Source: Kiritimatiellia bacterium
Lineage (GTDB): Bacteria > Verrucomicrobiota > Kiritimatiellia > JAAZAB01
Assembly: GCA_028718125.1 (NCBI GenBank)
Contig: JAQUMN010000003.1
Span: 1-64,000 of the forward strand
Length of the DNA: 64,000 nt
Direction: 5' to 3'
The notes beneath the pieces are model-generated. The model did no database searches and was not told the DNA's origin. It saw nothing but the letters and a program-made list of their open reading frames with translations. Shown piece by piece: positions 23,550 through 32,374 of this stretch (positions are counted from its first letter, which is position 1; the number at the start of each line of letters is the position of its first letter). Position numbers and translations under genes: made by a program.

Positions 23550-26336
23550 CTATTTGGCCGGCGTCGCGCGTATTGGAGTAAAGGTCAGTATATTAGTCTG
23601 TGCCGTCCTGGCCGGCGCCGGCTGGCTCCCACCCGCGGGCGACTCCGGCATGACATCAACCTCGCGTGATTTATAAGAGGCTGAGACCGCCGGTTTTTCG
23701 CTGCGTGAGAGCGCATTCTGTTGCTTCTGAATCTCTTTCTTTTCCTTGGCGCTCGCTGCCGCCAGCGAGCTGTCCGACCAGCCCCTGGTCCACAGGTTGG
23801 AGGCTTCCGAAATATAACCATGGCGGCGCGCGGTCTCGGCATAGGCTTTTTCCGGGGTGTTCAGCACATAGGGCGTCATGAGCACAATCAACTCGCGCCG
23901 ATTCAGCTCATTATCATCCGACCGGAACAGCATGCCCAGGAACGGGATGTCGCCCAGGAAGGGAATCTTCGTCCGGCTCTTGGAACCGTCCGAGGAGACG
24001 ATCCCGCCGATGACGATCGTGCGCCCATCGTTGACGGAGACCGTTGCGGTGAAATCGCGGGTCGTAATGACCGGCACCGGATTACCGTCAATGGTCACGT
24101 CCTCACCCTTGTTATCAATCTTCTGCTTGATATCCATGTTAACAAACCCCTTCTTATTGATACGCGGGGTCACTTCCAGTTGAATGCCGATATCAACGTA
24201 TTGGTAGGTTGACGACTGCTGGCCGCTGTAATAGCTGGAGCCGGTCATCACGGGGCGCTTCTCGCCCACCATGATCTTGGCTTCCTTGTTGTCGGTGGTC
24301 AGAATAATCGGCGTGGAGAGGATCTTGGCCTCCGAGGACGACGCGAGCATATTGAGGACGGCGTCAATGTTGTAATCAAAAAGGGTGAAATAATAACTCA
24401 GGCCCGAACCTGCGCTTGCGGGAAGGTCCGAAATCGCATTGATGGAAGCGCCGTCCCTGAGCGCTGCGTCCGTCCCGGCACGGCTGGCGCCGCCAAAGCC
24501 GAGGAACGCCCGGTTGCCGCCGCCTTGCTTGGCGTTGTAGGCAATCATGGAGCGCTGGAGCCAGTCAATCCCCACCTTGATTGTATCGCTCAGCCCGATC
24601 TCGACAATCACCACCTCGATCAGCACCTGCGACAACATGATATCAACCTGCCGCAGGACGTCCTCAATGACGGCCATATCCGTACGGCTAGCCAAAACCA
24701 GAAGCGAGTTGATGCGGGTATCGGCGATGATTTTAACGTCGGAAGACAATTTACCGGAAAGTTGAATTTCGCCGGCATTTTCCGTGGCGGCGGTCTTCTT
24801 GGATTCCGCCGTGGACAGCTCGGCGACCGGGAGCCCGAATGTCGACGAGGGCGCGGGTTTAGCGGCCGCATTGGCCTGCGCGGGAGTGGTTTTGGAGGAC
24901 GCCCCACCGAGCAGATTATTCAGCACGGAGACGACGTCCTTGGCATCGGCATATTCCAGCGAAAACACCTTGATGCTGACTTCCGGTTCTACCTTGCGGT
25001 CCAGGGCGGCAATGATATTGGTAAAAAATGAAAGCTGCTCGGGCCGCGTAATGACAATCAGCGAATTGATGCGGTCATCAGCCACCATCTTGACCTTGCT
25101 CTGGATCAAGCCCCGGTCCAGGGCCGGCTGACTAACGGTCGCAACCGTCTGCTGGGCCACGGCCGGCTGTCCGGGCTGGAGGGGTTGAAAGGGTTGCATC
25201 GGCATGCGCGCGGAGAGCTGTTGCCGAACAACCTTGCTCTTGGATTCCTTGGCCTGGACATCGGCAATGATGGATTCGATTTTGCTCTGGATTTCCGAGG
25301 CCTTGGCGTAGGTAATTGGAAAGATGCGCAATTCCTCGCGGGATTCCAACGGCTGGTCAATAATGGCCAAAATTTCCATGATGCGCTTCAGGTTCAGCGC
25401 CGTTTCCGTGATCAACAGGCAATTGACCCTTTCCAGCGGCATGACTTTGCCGTAGGGGTGGAGCAGGTTTTGAATCGTGGCCTGGGCTTCCGCAATCTCG
25501 AGATGTTTGAGTTCGACGATTCGGCTCACCAGGTAGTCGGTATCCTCAATATTCTTATCCAGCGGGCCTGTGGTGGTGGCCATTCCTTGCTGGCGCGCGG
25601 CGCTGATCTGCACGACCTTCAGAAACTTGTCGCCCATTGGCACCAGGGCAATATTGTTCATGGCCAAAACGCTCGCAATGGCCAGCAAGGCTTCGCGCTT
25701 GGGCAGGCGCTTGGGACACTTCAACGTGATTTTGACGGTGGGCACATCCGGAGCCCGCATGAGAGCCAACCCCGTCCAGTCGCTATACTGCTTGAGCACC
25801 TCTTCGACATCCATGTTCTCGTACTTAAGGCCTACCAACGTATCCATAGAGGGCGAGGTGGGCACGGTCGGCATCAATGCCGGCTCGTTCGTACCGGAGA
25901 CAACGGACGCATCCTCCGACTCCACATCTTCCGATTCCATATTCTCAGTTACTGCCAACGGGATTGAGCCCGTGGTCACAGGGATAAAGCCTGTAAACGG
26001 AGATAGTACCGGCGCGGCGACCGCGCCCGTGCTTACAGGTTTAAATCCCGTAAATGGATTCGGTACCGGCGCGGCAACTGTGCCCGTGCTTAAAGGGTGA
26101 AATCCCGTAAATGGATTCGGGGCCGGCGCGGCAACCGCGCCGGTACTGCCGGGCGACAGCGATTTTACGGCAACCGCGGGAGAAAGTGAAACGGGCTCTG
26201 GACTGGCGGCCAGCGAAGGCGCCGCGCCAGCATCCGGGACGGTGGCCTGACCCCAAGCCACGCTCGGCCATGATCCGCAGATCAGTCCCGTTATCAGCAC
26301 CCAAATGTAACAGTGACGCATGATTATTTTCGGCAT
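23550..26336 (-). CDS. gspD: type II secretion secretin GspD with N-terminal tandem repeats
   Basis: GspD forms the outer-membrane pore of the type II secretion system. The 928-residue protein has a signal peptide, N0 and several N domains (VKITLKCPKRLPKREALLAI; ELKHLEIAEAQATIQNLLHP), then the secretin core with LIEVVIVEIGLSDTIKVGI, VDIGIQLEVTPRINKKGFVN and TIVIGGIVSSDGSKSRTKIP. Between signal and N0, about residues 65-125, are three 19-residue repeats of the form STGAVAAPxPNPFTGFxPx plus a fourth partial one. These are not part of the family and match hairpin repeats in the DNA. It is the last gsp gene, after gspM. Confidence 0.93.
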   Translation of the reverse strand: MPKIIMRHCYIWVLITGLICGSWPSVAWGQATVPDAGAAPSLAASPEPVSLSPAVAVKSLSPGSTGAVAAPAPNPFTGFHPLSTGTVAAPVPNPFTGFKPVSTGAVAAPVLSPFTGFIPVTTGSIPLAVTENMESEDVESEDASVVSGTNEPALMPTVPTSPSMDTLVGLKYENMDVEEVLKQYSDWTGLALMRAPDVPTVKITLKCPKRLPKREALLAIASVLAMNNIALVPMGDKFLKVVQISAARQQGMATTTGPLDKNIEDTDYLVSRIVELKHLEIAEAQATIQNLLHPYGKVMPLERVNCLLITETALNLKRIMEILAIIDQPLESREELRIFPITYAKASEIQSKIESIIADVQAKESKSKVVRQQLSARMPMQPFQPLQPGQPAVAQQTVATVSQPALDRGLIQSKVKMVADDRINSLIVITRPEQLSFFTNIIAALDRKVEPEVSIKVFSLEYADAKDVVSVLNNLLGGASSKTTPAQANAAAKPAPSSTFGLPVAELSTAESKKTAATENAGEIQLSGKLSSDVKIIADTRINSLLVLASRTDMAVIEDVLRQVDIMLSQVLIEVVIVEIGLSDTIKVGIDWLQRSMIAYNAKQGGGNRAFLGFGGASRAGTDAALRDGASINAISDLPASAGSGLSYYFTLFDYNIDAVLNMLASSSEAKILSTPIILTTDNKEAKIMVGEKRPVMTGSSYYSGQQSSTYQYVDIGIQLEVTPRINKKGFVNMDIKQKIDNKGEDVTIDGNPVPVITTRDFTATVSVNDGRTIVIGGIVSSDGSKSRTKIPFLGDIPFLGMLFRSDDNELNRRELIVLMTPYVLNTPEKAYAETARRHGYISEASNLWTRGWSDSSLAAASAKEKKEIQKQQNALSRSEKPAVSASYKSREVDVMPESPAGGSQPAPARTAQTNILTFTPIRATPAK

Positions 26337-26479
26337 GGTTCAAGGTTGACGGTTTCGGGGTTCACGGTTGAGGAGATTGAAGCGTAACTCATCAACCTTC
26401 CTAACTGCGATCCTGCCTGCAGTGCTACAGCGTTGCAGGCGGGCCGCCGAAACGCAAACCATGCCAGAATTTAAGTATT

Positions 26480-27085
26480 TCACATATCCGGTGAAATTGC
26501 AAGCGGTGATCCAGGTTTCGCCTTGGCGGGCGCGTTGGTTTCCGGCGCCGGAGGACCGTCCCCATCACGGGTGTATATGCACATCAGGGTAAAGTTGCCT
26601 TTAAGCCGCTCTTTGCCGCCGGCCACCAGCGAAACGCTCAGATCTTCCATGTCCATGGTCACATTTTCCTGATCCAGCGCATACAGAAAATGCACCAGGC
26701 CGTTAAGGTCACCCTCCCAGGTGCAGTCTATGGGCATTTCGTAACAGTCGCCCAGCCGCTTCTCCTTTTGCGGCTTGCGTTGGACCAGCGTAACATTATT
26801 GTCCTTGGCCACTCGCTCCAGGATCTTCAAGTAGTCAGCGGTGACATCCATGGCGGCCGGATACCGCGACAGGCGCGTACGCAAGTCCGCCATGCGCTTG
26901 TCCCAAAGCGCCCGATCCCCAGCCCGCCGCGCCAAGAGCTCGATCCGTTGAGACTGGGCATTCTGGGTTTCGATTCGCTCCTGCCACATCTTGATCTTCG
27001 GCGCGATCACACGATAAGTCAGGCCGAACAGCAACAGCAAGCCGGTGATAATACCGAGCACCGTTTCCCTGGAGGATATTTTCAT
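26480..27085 (-). CDS. GspM/PilO-like inner-membrane assembly protein
   Basis: The 201-residue protein has one N-terminal transmembrane helix (GIITGLLLLFGLTYRVIAP), a coiled-coil-like stretch (KMWQERIETQNAQSQRIELL), and a ferredoxin-like domain with FLYALDQENVTMDMEDLSVS. This matches GspM/PilO, which pairs with GspL/PilN to form the inner-membrane platform. It overlaps the gspL-like stop by 4 nt. Sequence identity in this family is low, so the call depends on topology and position. Confidence 0.75.
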   Translation of the reverse strand: MKISSRETVLGIITGLLLLFGLTYRVIAPKIKMWQERIETQNAQSQRIELLARRAGDRALWDKRMADLRTRLSRYPAAMDVTADYLKILERVAKDNNVTLVQRKPQKEKRLGDCYEMPIDCTWEGDLNGLVHFLYALDQENVTMDMEDLSVSLVAGGKERLKGNFTLMCIYTRDGDGPPAPETNAPAKAKPGSPLAISPDM

Positions 27086-28500
27086 GGCTTGGCCTCCTTC
27101 AGATTAGCATTCATCTGGAAGGTCTGCACCGTCAGGTCCTTGCGCTTGCTGGGCTGGGTACTGCCCATTTCGATGTTTTTGAACAGCGGCGATTTGTCCA
27201 GGGATTTTTTAAAATCATAAATCGGTTCCACGGCCCGCGCCTCGCCGCGAATCGAAACGGTTTTCCCCTTCTTGAATTGGAAAGAGGTGAGGTCCACGTC
27301 CTTGGGCAACACCGCGCTGATTTCGCGCAGGCATTCCAGCGCCGAACGCTGGCGGTCGAGATAGGTATCGAATGAATGGACTTGATTTTGCAGGCGCAGC
27401 ACTTCATCGGCCGGTTTCTGCAGTTCTGCCAGCCGCGCTTCAAGCCGGTTCAAATGCATTCGATTCCATTGAAACCCGATCAAAAAGCCCACGACCCCCA
27501 CCAGCCAGAGACCGATTGCCACGCCTACAGCCGCGTTCAGTCGCCTCTGAAAACTCCGGGAAATCGCCTTCGTCCGCCAGGCCCCCGGCACCAGATCCAG
27601 CACGGCATGGATGCCCTGGACGCGCGCATGTGCCGCAAACGGCGGGACCAGCATGCGCCGCGCCAGTCCCTCGCTCAGGGGCGGCAATACCTCCAGCGGC
27701 TGCAGGCGCACCGCATCATGACCCAACTCCTGCTGCAAGCGCGCGACAATCACGGTCGTATCCAGGTCGCGACTCCAGCAATCCAATCCGCTCAACGGCA
27801 ACACGCCGCGTTCCAGATCCAGCGACACGATCAGGGAGCCCATGTCGCCGGCGAGTTCCTCGGCATATTCCTCCGGCGTCAAGCTCTCCATGGGACTGAT
27901 GGCTTTGACGGCCTGCGGCAGGCCGTCTTGCACTGCTATCCAACAGCCGCCGGATGGCTCCAGCAGGAGCAGGAGCTGCCGGCCCTGGGACGGGATGGCC
28001 CCATGATCGGCCAGAAGGCGCCACCAGCCCATAATCTCGACGTCGATGCGCCGGATGCTAACACCAACCTGACGGAATAATTCACCCAGCGATTCGATTT
28101 GCTCCTTGGGCACCGCCGCAATTAAAACGAGGCAGGCCGTCTCCGTCGCGCGCAGGACTTCATAGGATATCGCCATGCGATCCTCGGGAAACGGGGAAAA
28201 TTGGTCCACCTGCAACTGGATCATGTCGGCCATCTCAACGGGGTCGATGGTGGGAAGATCCACAACCCGCATGAGCATTTGGCCGGGCGCCAGGCCAATT
28301 GTTACCGGGCCGGTCAGATCGGGACATTGCCGGCGGATGGCCTCCGCGCGATTGGCCTGGTCGGCGAGCTCCGCCGCATCGCCTTCCAGCCGGACCTGCC
28401 GGGAGGCGAGGACCTCGACTCCCTTCTTGCCTGAGCCTAACGTGGTCCACTCCAGAAAAGTATCGCGCACATGCAAGCCGGTTATATTATTTCGTGACAT
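27082..28500 (-). CDS. GspL-like protein: PilM and PilN modules in one chain
   Basis: The 472-residue protein opens with an actin-like PilM domain (GPVTIGLAPGQMLMRVVDLP; EMADMIQLQVDQFSPFPEDR; VLIAAVPKEQIESLGELF), then a transmembrane helix at about 325-345 (GVAIGLWLVGVVGFLIGF), a coiled-coil segment and a PilN-like periplasmic domain (LECLREISAVLPKDVDLTSF). In type IV pili PilM and PilN are separate; GspL combines them. It couples the GspE ATPase to the platform. It lies between gspK and the gspM-like gene, with the MITE-like copy B upstream. Confidence 0.8.
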   Translation of the reverse strand: MSRNNITGLHVRDTFLEWTTLGSGKKGVEVLASRQVRLEGDAAELADQANRAEAIRRQCPDLTGPVTIGLAPGQMLMRVVDLPTIDPVEMADMIQLQVDQFSPFPEDRMAISYEVLRATETACLVLIAAVPKEQIESLGELFRQVGVSIRRIDVEIMGWWRLLADHGAIPSQGRQLLLLLEPSGGCWIAVQDGLPQAVKAISPMESLTPEEYAEELAGDMGSLIVSLDLERGVLPLSGLDCWSRDLDTTVIVARLQQELGHDAVRLQPLEVLPPLSEGLARRMLVPPFAAHARVQGIHAVLDLVPGAWRTKAISRSFQRRLNAAVGVAIGLWLVGVVGFLIGFQWNRMHLNRLEARLAELQKPADEVLRLQNQVHSFDTYLDRQRSALECLREISAVLPKDVDLTSFQFKKGKTVSIRGEARAVEPIYDFKKSLDKSPLFKNIEMGSTQPSKRKDLTVQTFQMNANLKEAKP

Positions 28501-28591
28501 ACTGAAGAATTTTCGATTTTCGATTTCGGATTGAAAATCTACGATTAACCATAGACGATTCCCTGCTAATCATCAACCATTAACCAATTTC

Positions 28592-28790
28592 GTGCGAGCC
28601 CCCCGATTACGCAGGGCACTGAACATTTCTGCCATTCCCGACCTGACTCGCCTCGGCGAAGCGTTCCGGCGGAGCTTGGGTCGGGAATCCGGAAATATTC
28701 AATACTGATGCTGGATTCCCGGTTTCGTGGGAATGACAGCATTAACGACTGCCATCGTTTTGCCCCCACGTAGTTGACATTACTTCCGCT
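28592..28790. mobile_element. MITE-like element, copy B
   Basis: It shares with 7400-7550 the core GGAATCCGGAAATATTCAAT, then ACTGATGCTGGATTCCCG and GGGAATGACA, and a right end (TTGCCCCCACGTAGTTGACA) related to the terminal repeats of copy A. It contains an extra GCCTCGGCGAAGCGTTCCGG segment like the trpE insert. The gap 28501-28811 holds this element and AT-rich microrepeats (28500-28585) but no gene. Confidence 0.6.
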
Positions 28791-28811
28791 ACGTGCGTTT
28801 AAGCACGGAGT

Positions 28812-29978
28812 TCAATGGCTTGTCAGGCCTTCTTGGAGCGCATCGCCTTCAATCCAGCGCAGTATCGTCAGGTTTTTTCCGGAAAGCGATACCACGCAAG
28901 CCACGGCATGTTCAATGTCGCCCACCTTGCCGCGCGCCAGAATGGAGAACCGCCCCATGGCCGCGTTAAAGGAGATGCGACCATAAGTGCTCTGCGGCAG
29001 TCCCGGCACTCGCCCGATAAGGTCGGCGAGGCTCTTGAACGGCACATCGTCGTCGGTGCCATCCTTAAGATCAGGGCCCTGGCGCTGGGCAACGATCTCA
29101 TCCGCCAGCGCGGCGTCAATTCCGAGAAAACCCATCATCGTGCCACGGTCCACGGCATTAATGTTGATTTTCTGGTCGGTCGCATAGGTCGTCAGAAACC
29201 CGGACAGCGCCTGGTAAATTGCGACTTCGGATTCCGGCAGTTTCTCGTCAAATCCCTTGATGAGCGCCAGTTCGTCCACGGTGTCAAGGGCGGCATTCTT
29301 GGACTTGTAGGGAGGATCCAGGGTTTCATAATATTCGGACTCGGCACCGCTAAGATGGGTCATCTCGTCCTGATCCACCCAATCGAACAGGCAGTCAATC
29401 AGGGCGTCGCACTGTTCAAAGGGAACTCCGGCGGCCTCGAAGAGCGGTTGCCACATGGTATCGGTCCTCTCCCGATCGTTGAGATCAATAATATCCTTCA
29501 GGCTGATGCGCGCATTTTCGGGACGAACGGTAACCGTCACCGTGCCCTCTCCCAGTTCGCGCGTCACCTCGGCGACGCCGCCCCACGCAAGGGAAATAGC
29601 CGCCCCGCGCACTTTTTCGTCCGAACCCTTGGCGAGATAGATGGAAGGATTCGGATTAAGGGTGTCGGGATCGGAGATTTCCGCGAGCATCATGCGGGAC
29701 AGTTCGATCCCCGCTCTGGCCAGGTATTCGGCCTTGAGCTTTTTGCGCCAACTGGACGTGATCCGCGCCTCGATGTGCATATCGAAGGCAAAGGCCATCA
29801 CGAACATCGAGAGGAGCCCGATGACCCATAGCACGACAATTAGCGACGAGCCGTCTTTAAGACGGACACCGGACGCCGGAGGACAGAGGACAGAGGACAG
29901 ACGACAGATGACAGCCCTGATCAAAAGAACACCGAATGGAGGAAACCGAAGAACGGATGCCAATCTGACCTCTGACAT
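28812..29978 (-). CDS. gspK: minor pseudopilin GspK
   Basis: GspK caps the pseudopilus tip. From ATG 29978 the product is 388 residues. After a ~50-residue leader, the hydrophobic pilin helix begins at KDGSSLIVVLWVIGLLSMFV, followed by ARAGIELSRMML and a large periplasmic domain with two helix-hairpin-helix-like parts (FLGIDAALADEIVAQRQG; LADLIGRVPGL), typical of GspK. The leader is far longer than usual and is encoded by degenerate CTGTCCTCTGTCCTCCGG microrepeats; an ATG at 30065 would lengthen it further. It sits between gspJ and the gspL-like gene. Confidence 0.88.
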   Translation of the reverse strand: MSEVRLASVLRFPPFGVLLIRAVICRLSSVLCPPASGVRLKDGSSLIVVLWVIGLLSMFVMAFAFDMHIEARITSSWRKKLKAEYLARAGIELSRMMLAEISDPDTLNPNPSIYLAKGSDEKVRGAAISLAWGGVAEVTRELGEGTVTVTVRPENARISLKDIIDLNDRERTDTMWQPLFEAAGVPFEQCDALIDCLFDWVDQDEMTHLSGAESEYYETLDPPYKSKNAALDTVDELALIKGFDEKLPESEVAIYQALSGFLTTYATDQKININAVDRGTMMGFLGIDAALADEIVAQRQGPDLKDGTDDDVPFKSLADLIGRVPGLPQSTYGRISFNAAMGRFSILARGKVGDIEHAVACVVSLSGKNLTILRWIEGDALQEGLTSH

Positions 29979-30060
29979 TTGACTTCTGGTCTTAAGTCTC
30001 TGAAGTCCGGCGTCAGGCGTCCGGCATCCGGCGTCTGATTTCTGCTCTCTGGCTTCGATT
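29862..30060. repeat. degenerate CTGTC/CCGGCGTC microrepeats at the gspK 5' end
   Basis: On the minus strand the stretch reads as imperfect units such as CTGTCGTCTGTCCTCTGTCC and GGATGCCGGACGCCTGACG. It encodes the gspK leader and fills the upstream gap. Similar microrepeats lie at 1320-1385, 30790-30990, 31376-31420, 34150-34200, 34262-34310 and 36025-36075. Confidence 0.6.
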
Positions 30061-30075
30061 TTCATTGCAAATTCT

Positions 30076-30942
30076 TCAGATCTTTAAAACGCCGCGCCAC
30101 GACCAGGGGCCGAGGGGAATTTCGATGGTGCGTCGGATTTCAACAGGCGGCTCGTCGGGCTCAAGGGGCGCGAGATAAAGGGTTACTTCCACCGCCAGCG
30201 GGAGGCGGTTGGTGGCGTCGTCTTCCCAGGTTTCCATCCAATCCCATGTGTCACCCTCCATTTCCTTGGCCACCCGGCAATCAAGGCCGACTACTTTGCC
30301 GGAAACAAAATGGGGGTTGATCTCCTGGGGATCGAAAGTTATTAAATTGGCGTAGGGGCGCCAGGCCCGCACGGCCACAGCAGGCCCCGCGTCGCCATCA
30401 TCTTCAATGGAGAGCTGCACGCGATGCAGGCCCTTGGACAGGGGATCATTTAACCTCAGAAGCGCGGTGCCGGTTTTGACCCAGCTGATGATGTCCCGGG
30501 CGCCCACCCCGTTTCCATTATCTTCCAGCCTGAACCCGTAACCGCCGCCCGAGGTTGTTGTAGAATTGGTGGTGGCGTTGGTGGGCGCCTGTACGGCTGC
30601 AGGCGGGAAAAAAGACGAACGCAGGCCGCAGTTAATTTGTTGCATCACATACTCACCGTGATCCAGGTCGTCCGCCATAGCTGTGCCTCGCTGCCATGCC
30701 TTGGCAACGCTGTAGAACGTTGTGAACGCCATGGCCATGGCCATGCCCAAAAGCGCCACGGCCACGAGCAACTCGATCAGGGTGAAACCAGAGGCCCGAA
30801 GGCCGCCGGCTATAGGCTGAGGGCTGAGGGCTGAGGGCTGAAGCAAGCCGTGGACGAAAGCAGACCGTCGGCTGCAGGCTGTAGGCTGAGGGCGATAAAC
30901 CAAAGACTGAAGGTCGATGACCGATCTTCGTTTAGAATTCAT
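30076..30942 (-). CDS. gspJ: minor pseudopilin GspJ
   Basis: The product is up to 288 residues. The prepilin cleavage motif is RASG^FTLIELLVAVALLGMA, followed by the minor-pseudopilin fold (FTTFYSVAKAWQRGTAMADD). GspJ joins GspI and GspK at the pseudopilus tip. The leader before the cleavage Gly is about 52 residues, unusually long; it contains QPSALSPQP, translated from a GGCTGAGGGCTGAGG-type microrepeat at 30790-30990. A shorter start is possible but no internal ATG lies close to the motif. Confidence 0.82.
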   Translation of the reverse strand: MNSKRRSVIDLQSLVYRPQPTACSRRSAFVHGLLQPSALSPQPIAGGLRASGFTLIELLVAVALLGMAMAMAFTTFYSVAKAWQRGTAMADDLDHGEYVMQQINCGLRSSFFPPAAVQAPTNATTNSTTTSGGGYGFRLEDNGNGVGARDIISWVKTGTALLRLNDPLSKGLHRVQLSIEDDGDAGPAVAVRAWRPYANLITFDPQEINPHFVSGKVVGLDCRVAKEMEGDTWDWMETWEDDATNRLPLAVEVTLYLAPLEPDEPPVEIRRTIEIPLGPWSWRGVLKI

Positions 30943-31005
30943 GAGCCTTCCGTCCTTCAGTCTACAGGCTACGGCCTACAGCCTTCTTTTTTCTTTCCCT
31001 GGCCC

Positions 31006-31428
31006 CTATTCCTCATTCGGAAAATACAGGTAGCTGACAACCTCTTCCGCGGAAGCCTGGCCGGATTCCGACCAGGCTACGCGGGTCTTCACCATGTATA
31101 GTTTTTTTTCGCCATCCACCGCCTCCAGTTCCCGCGAGAAGGTGTACCCCGGGACTAATTCCTCTCCCTGGACAGCGTTATCGGACACCGCATTGCTGGG
31201 CTGAAGCGGGAATTCGGATTCGCCCTGATCGAGCACCGCGCGGGCTGTCTGGTAATTGCGCGAAACGCGGATCACGGCCAGGCACCGGGCCGTGGCCTCG
31301 ACGATCACAAAAATACCGATGCTAAGGATGGCCAGCGCCACCACGGCTTCGATCAGCGTGAAACCCGGGGAGGCCCTTGGCTGAATTGCTGATTGCTGAT
31401 TTCTGATTGCTGATTTCAAATGGGACAT
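31006..31428 (-). CDS. gspI: minor pseudopilin GspI
   Basis: From ATG 31428 the product is 140 residues with the prepilin motif ASPG^FTLIEAVVALAILSIG and a short C-terminal domain ending in EEVVSYLYFPNEE. The 22-residue leader (SAIRNQQSAIQ) is translated from a GATTGCTGATTTCTGATTGC-type microrepeat. Upstream ATGs exist (31587) but run through a palindrome. It follows gspH and precedes gspJ in the standard gspHIJK order. Confidence 0.85.
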   Translation of the reverse strand: MSHLKSAIRNQQSAIQPRASPGFTLIEAVVALAILSIGIFVIVEATARCLAVIRVSRNYQTARAVLDQGESEFPLQPSNAVSDNAVQGEELVPGYTFSRELEAVDGEKKLYMVKTRVAWSESGQASAEEVVSYLYFPNEE

Positions 31429-31522
31429 CAAATATGCCTTATTGTTTTGCGTGTAATTCGTTGATTTCCGCGACAGCGGCTTATCGGGCGTAGCTCCGAG
31501 CGAAGCCCGATGACATCGTGTG

Positions 31523-31561
31523 TCGAATTCGGTTTCCGCCGGAGGCGGAAACCGAATTCGA
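31523..31561. repeat. perfect 18-bp stem palindrome between gspH and gspI
   Basis: The left arm TCGAATTCGGTTTCCGCC and right arm GGCGGAAACCGAATTCGA enclose a 3-nt loop GGA. A second hairpin, ATCGGGC...GCCCGAT, lies at 31484-31510. The same AATTCGGTTTCCGCCGGAGG sequence opens the repeat near 59895. In the gsp mRNA it would form a very stable structure and could uncouple gspI expression from gspH. Confidence 0.7.
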
Positions 31562-31612
31562 TCACACTGCCGGAAAAGACACATCAAATTTGGGTTGCGG
31601 GTACAACCCGCC

Positions 31613-32113
31613 TTATTGCGTTCCGAACACTTTCGACTTCACGCTGCCGAGGGCATCCACTTTCAGAATCACATAGTTGCCATTGTTATCCACAATGGTA
31701 ACCGCAAACGGCATGCAGATCCCGTTGTGCATAAAAGGCACCCTGCAGGCGCCTTCCGTCACAGGGTCGGCGCCCTCGATCGTCACATCCTGTAAACGGA
31801 CTCCATGAATCTCACGGGAAAAACTCGGCAGGCTCATGTTGGAAGAGACCAGGTCAACCTGGCCGTTGGCCAGATTGAAGATCAGGCCCAAGTCGTTCTG
31901 CTTCAGCACGGCCATGCTCCGGGCATAACGCGCAACGGTCGCCAGCGTCCGCGCGGCCGTGCTCAAGCGCTGGCCCCGGATGGAACGAACAAAGGAAGGC
32001 ATGGCTATCGTCATGATAATGCCCATTATCACTACGACCAGGAGCACCTCGATGAGCGTGAAAGCGGAAGAAATATGGAAGCGGGAACAAAGAGCGCCTG
32101 GTTCTTTATTCAT
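31613..32113 (-). CDS. gspH: minor pseudopilin GspH
   Basis: The 166-residue product has a pilin helix after the leader: HISSA^FTLIEVLLVVVIMG, then the GspH-type domain (GQRLSTAARTLATVARYARS; LGLIFNLANG). The residue before the cleavage site is Ala, not the near-universal Gly; prepilin peptidases tolerate Ala only in some cases. The fold and place in the operon (after gspG) support GspH. The ~200-bp repeat at 32125-32325 lies just upstream, between gspG and gspH. Confidence 0.82.
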   Translation of the reverse strand: MNKEPGALCSRFHISSAFTLIEVLLVVVIMGIIMTIAMPSFVRSIRGQRLSTAARTLATVARYARSMAVLKQNDLGLIFNLANGQVDLVSSNMSLPSFSREIHGVRLQDVTIEGADPVTEGACRVPFMHNGICMPFAVTIVDNNGNYVILKVDALGSVKSKVFGTQ

Positions 32114-32124
32114 CGTTCTTCGTT

Positions 32125-32325
32125 TTAAATTAGGCCCCGCAAGGCGGGGCGACTTTTATTCTGTTCGGATTGTCATCCTGAACGCAGTGAAGAGCCTGCC
32201 CTGAGCGAAGTCGAAGGGATCTCTCGCGGAGAGATTCCTCTTCTACGCTCGGAATGACAACAAAGACGGATTGTCCGCCATAGGCGGATCCGCCTCCGGC
32301 GGAAAATTCCTATGCATTTAATTAA
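32125..32325. repeat. ~200-bp dispersed repeat, copy 2
   Basis: It matches 22190-22387 along its length in the same orientation, including the GCCCCGCAAGGCGGGGC hairpin and the TCCGCCTCCGGCGGAAAATT end. It is inserted between gspG and gspH. The hairpin plus T-run would act on the plus strand, opposite to gsp transcription. Confidence 0.8.
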
Positions 32326-32374
32326 CCAGGACCCAGGAACGAAGAACCAAGAACGTTTTTTGGCCATCACTACC

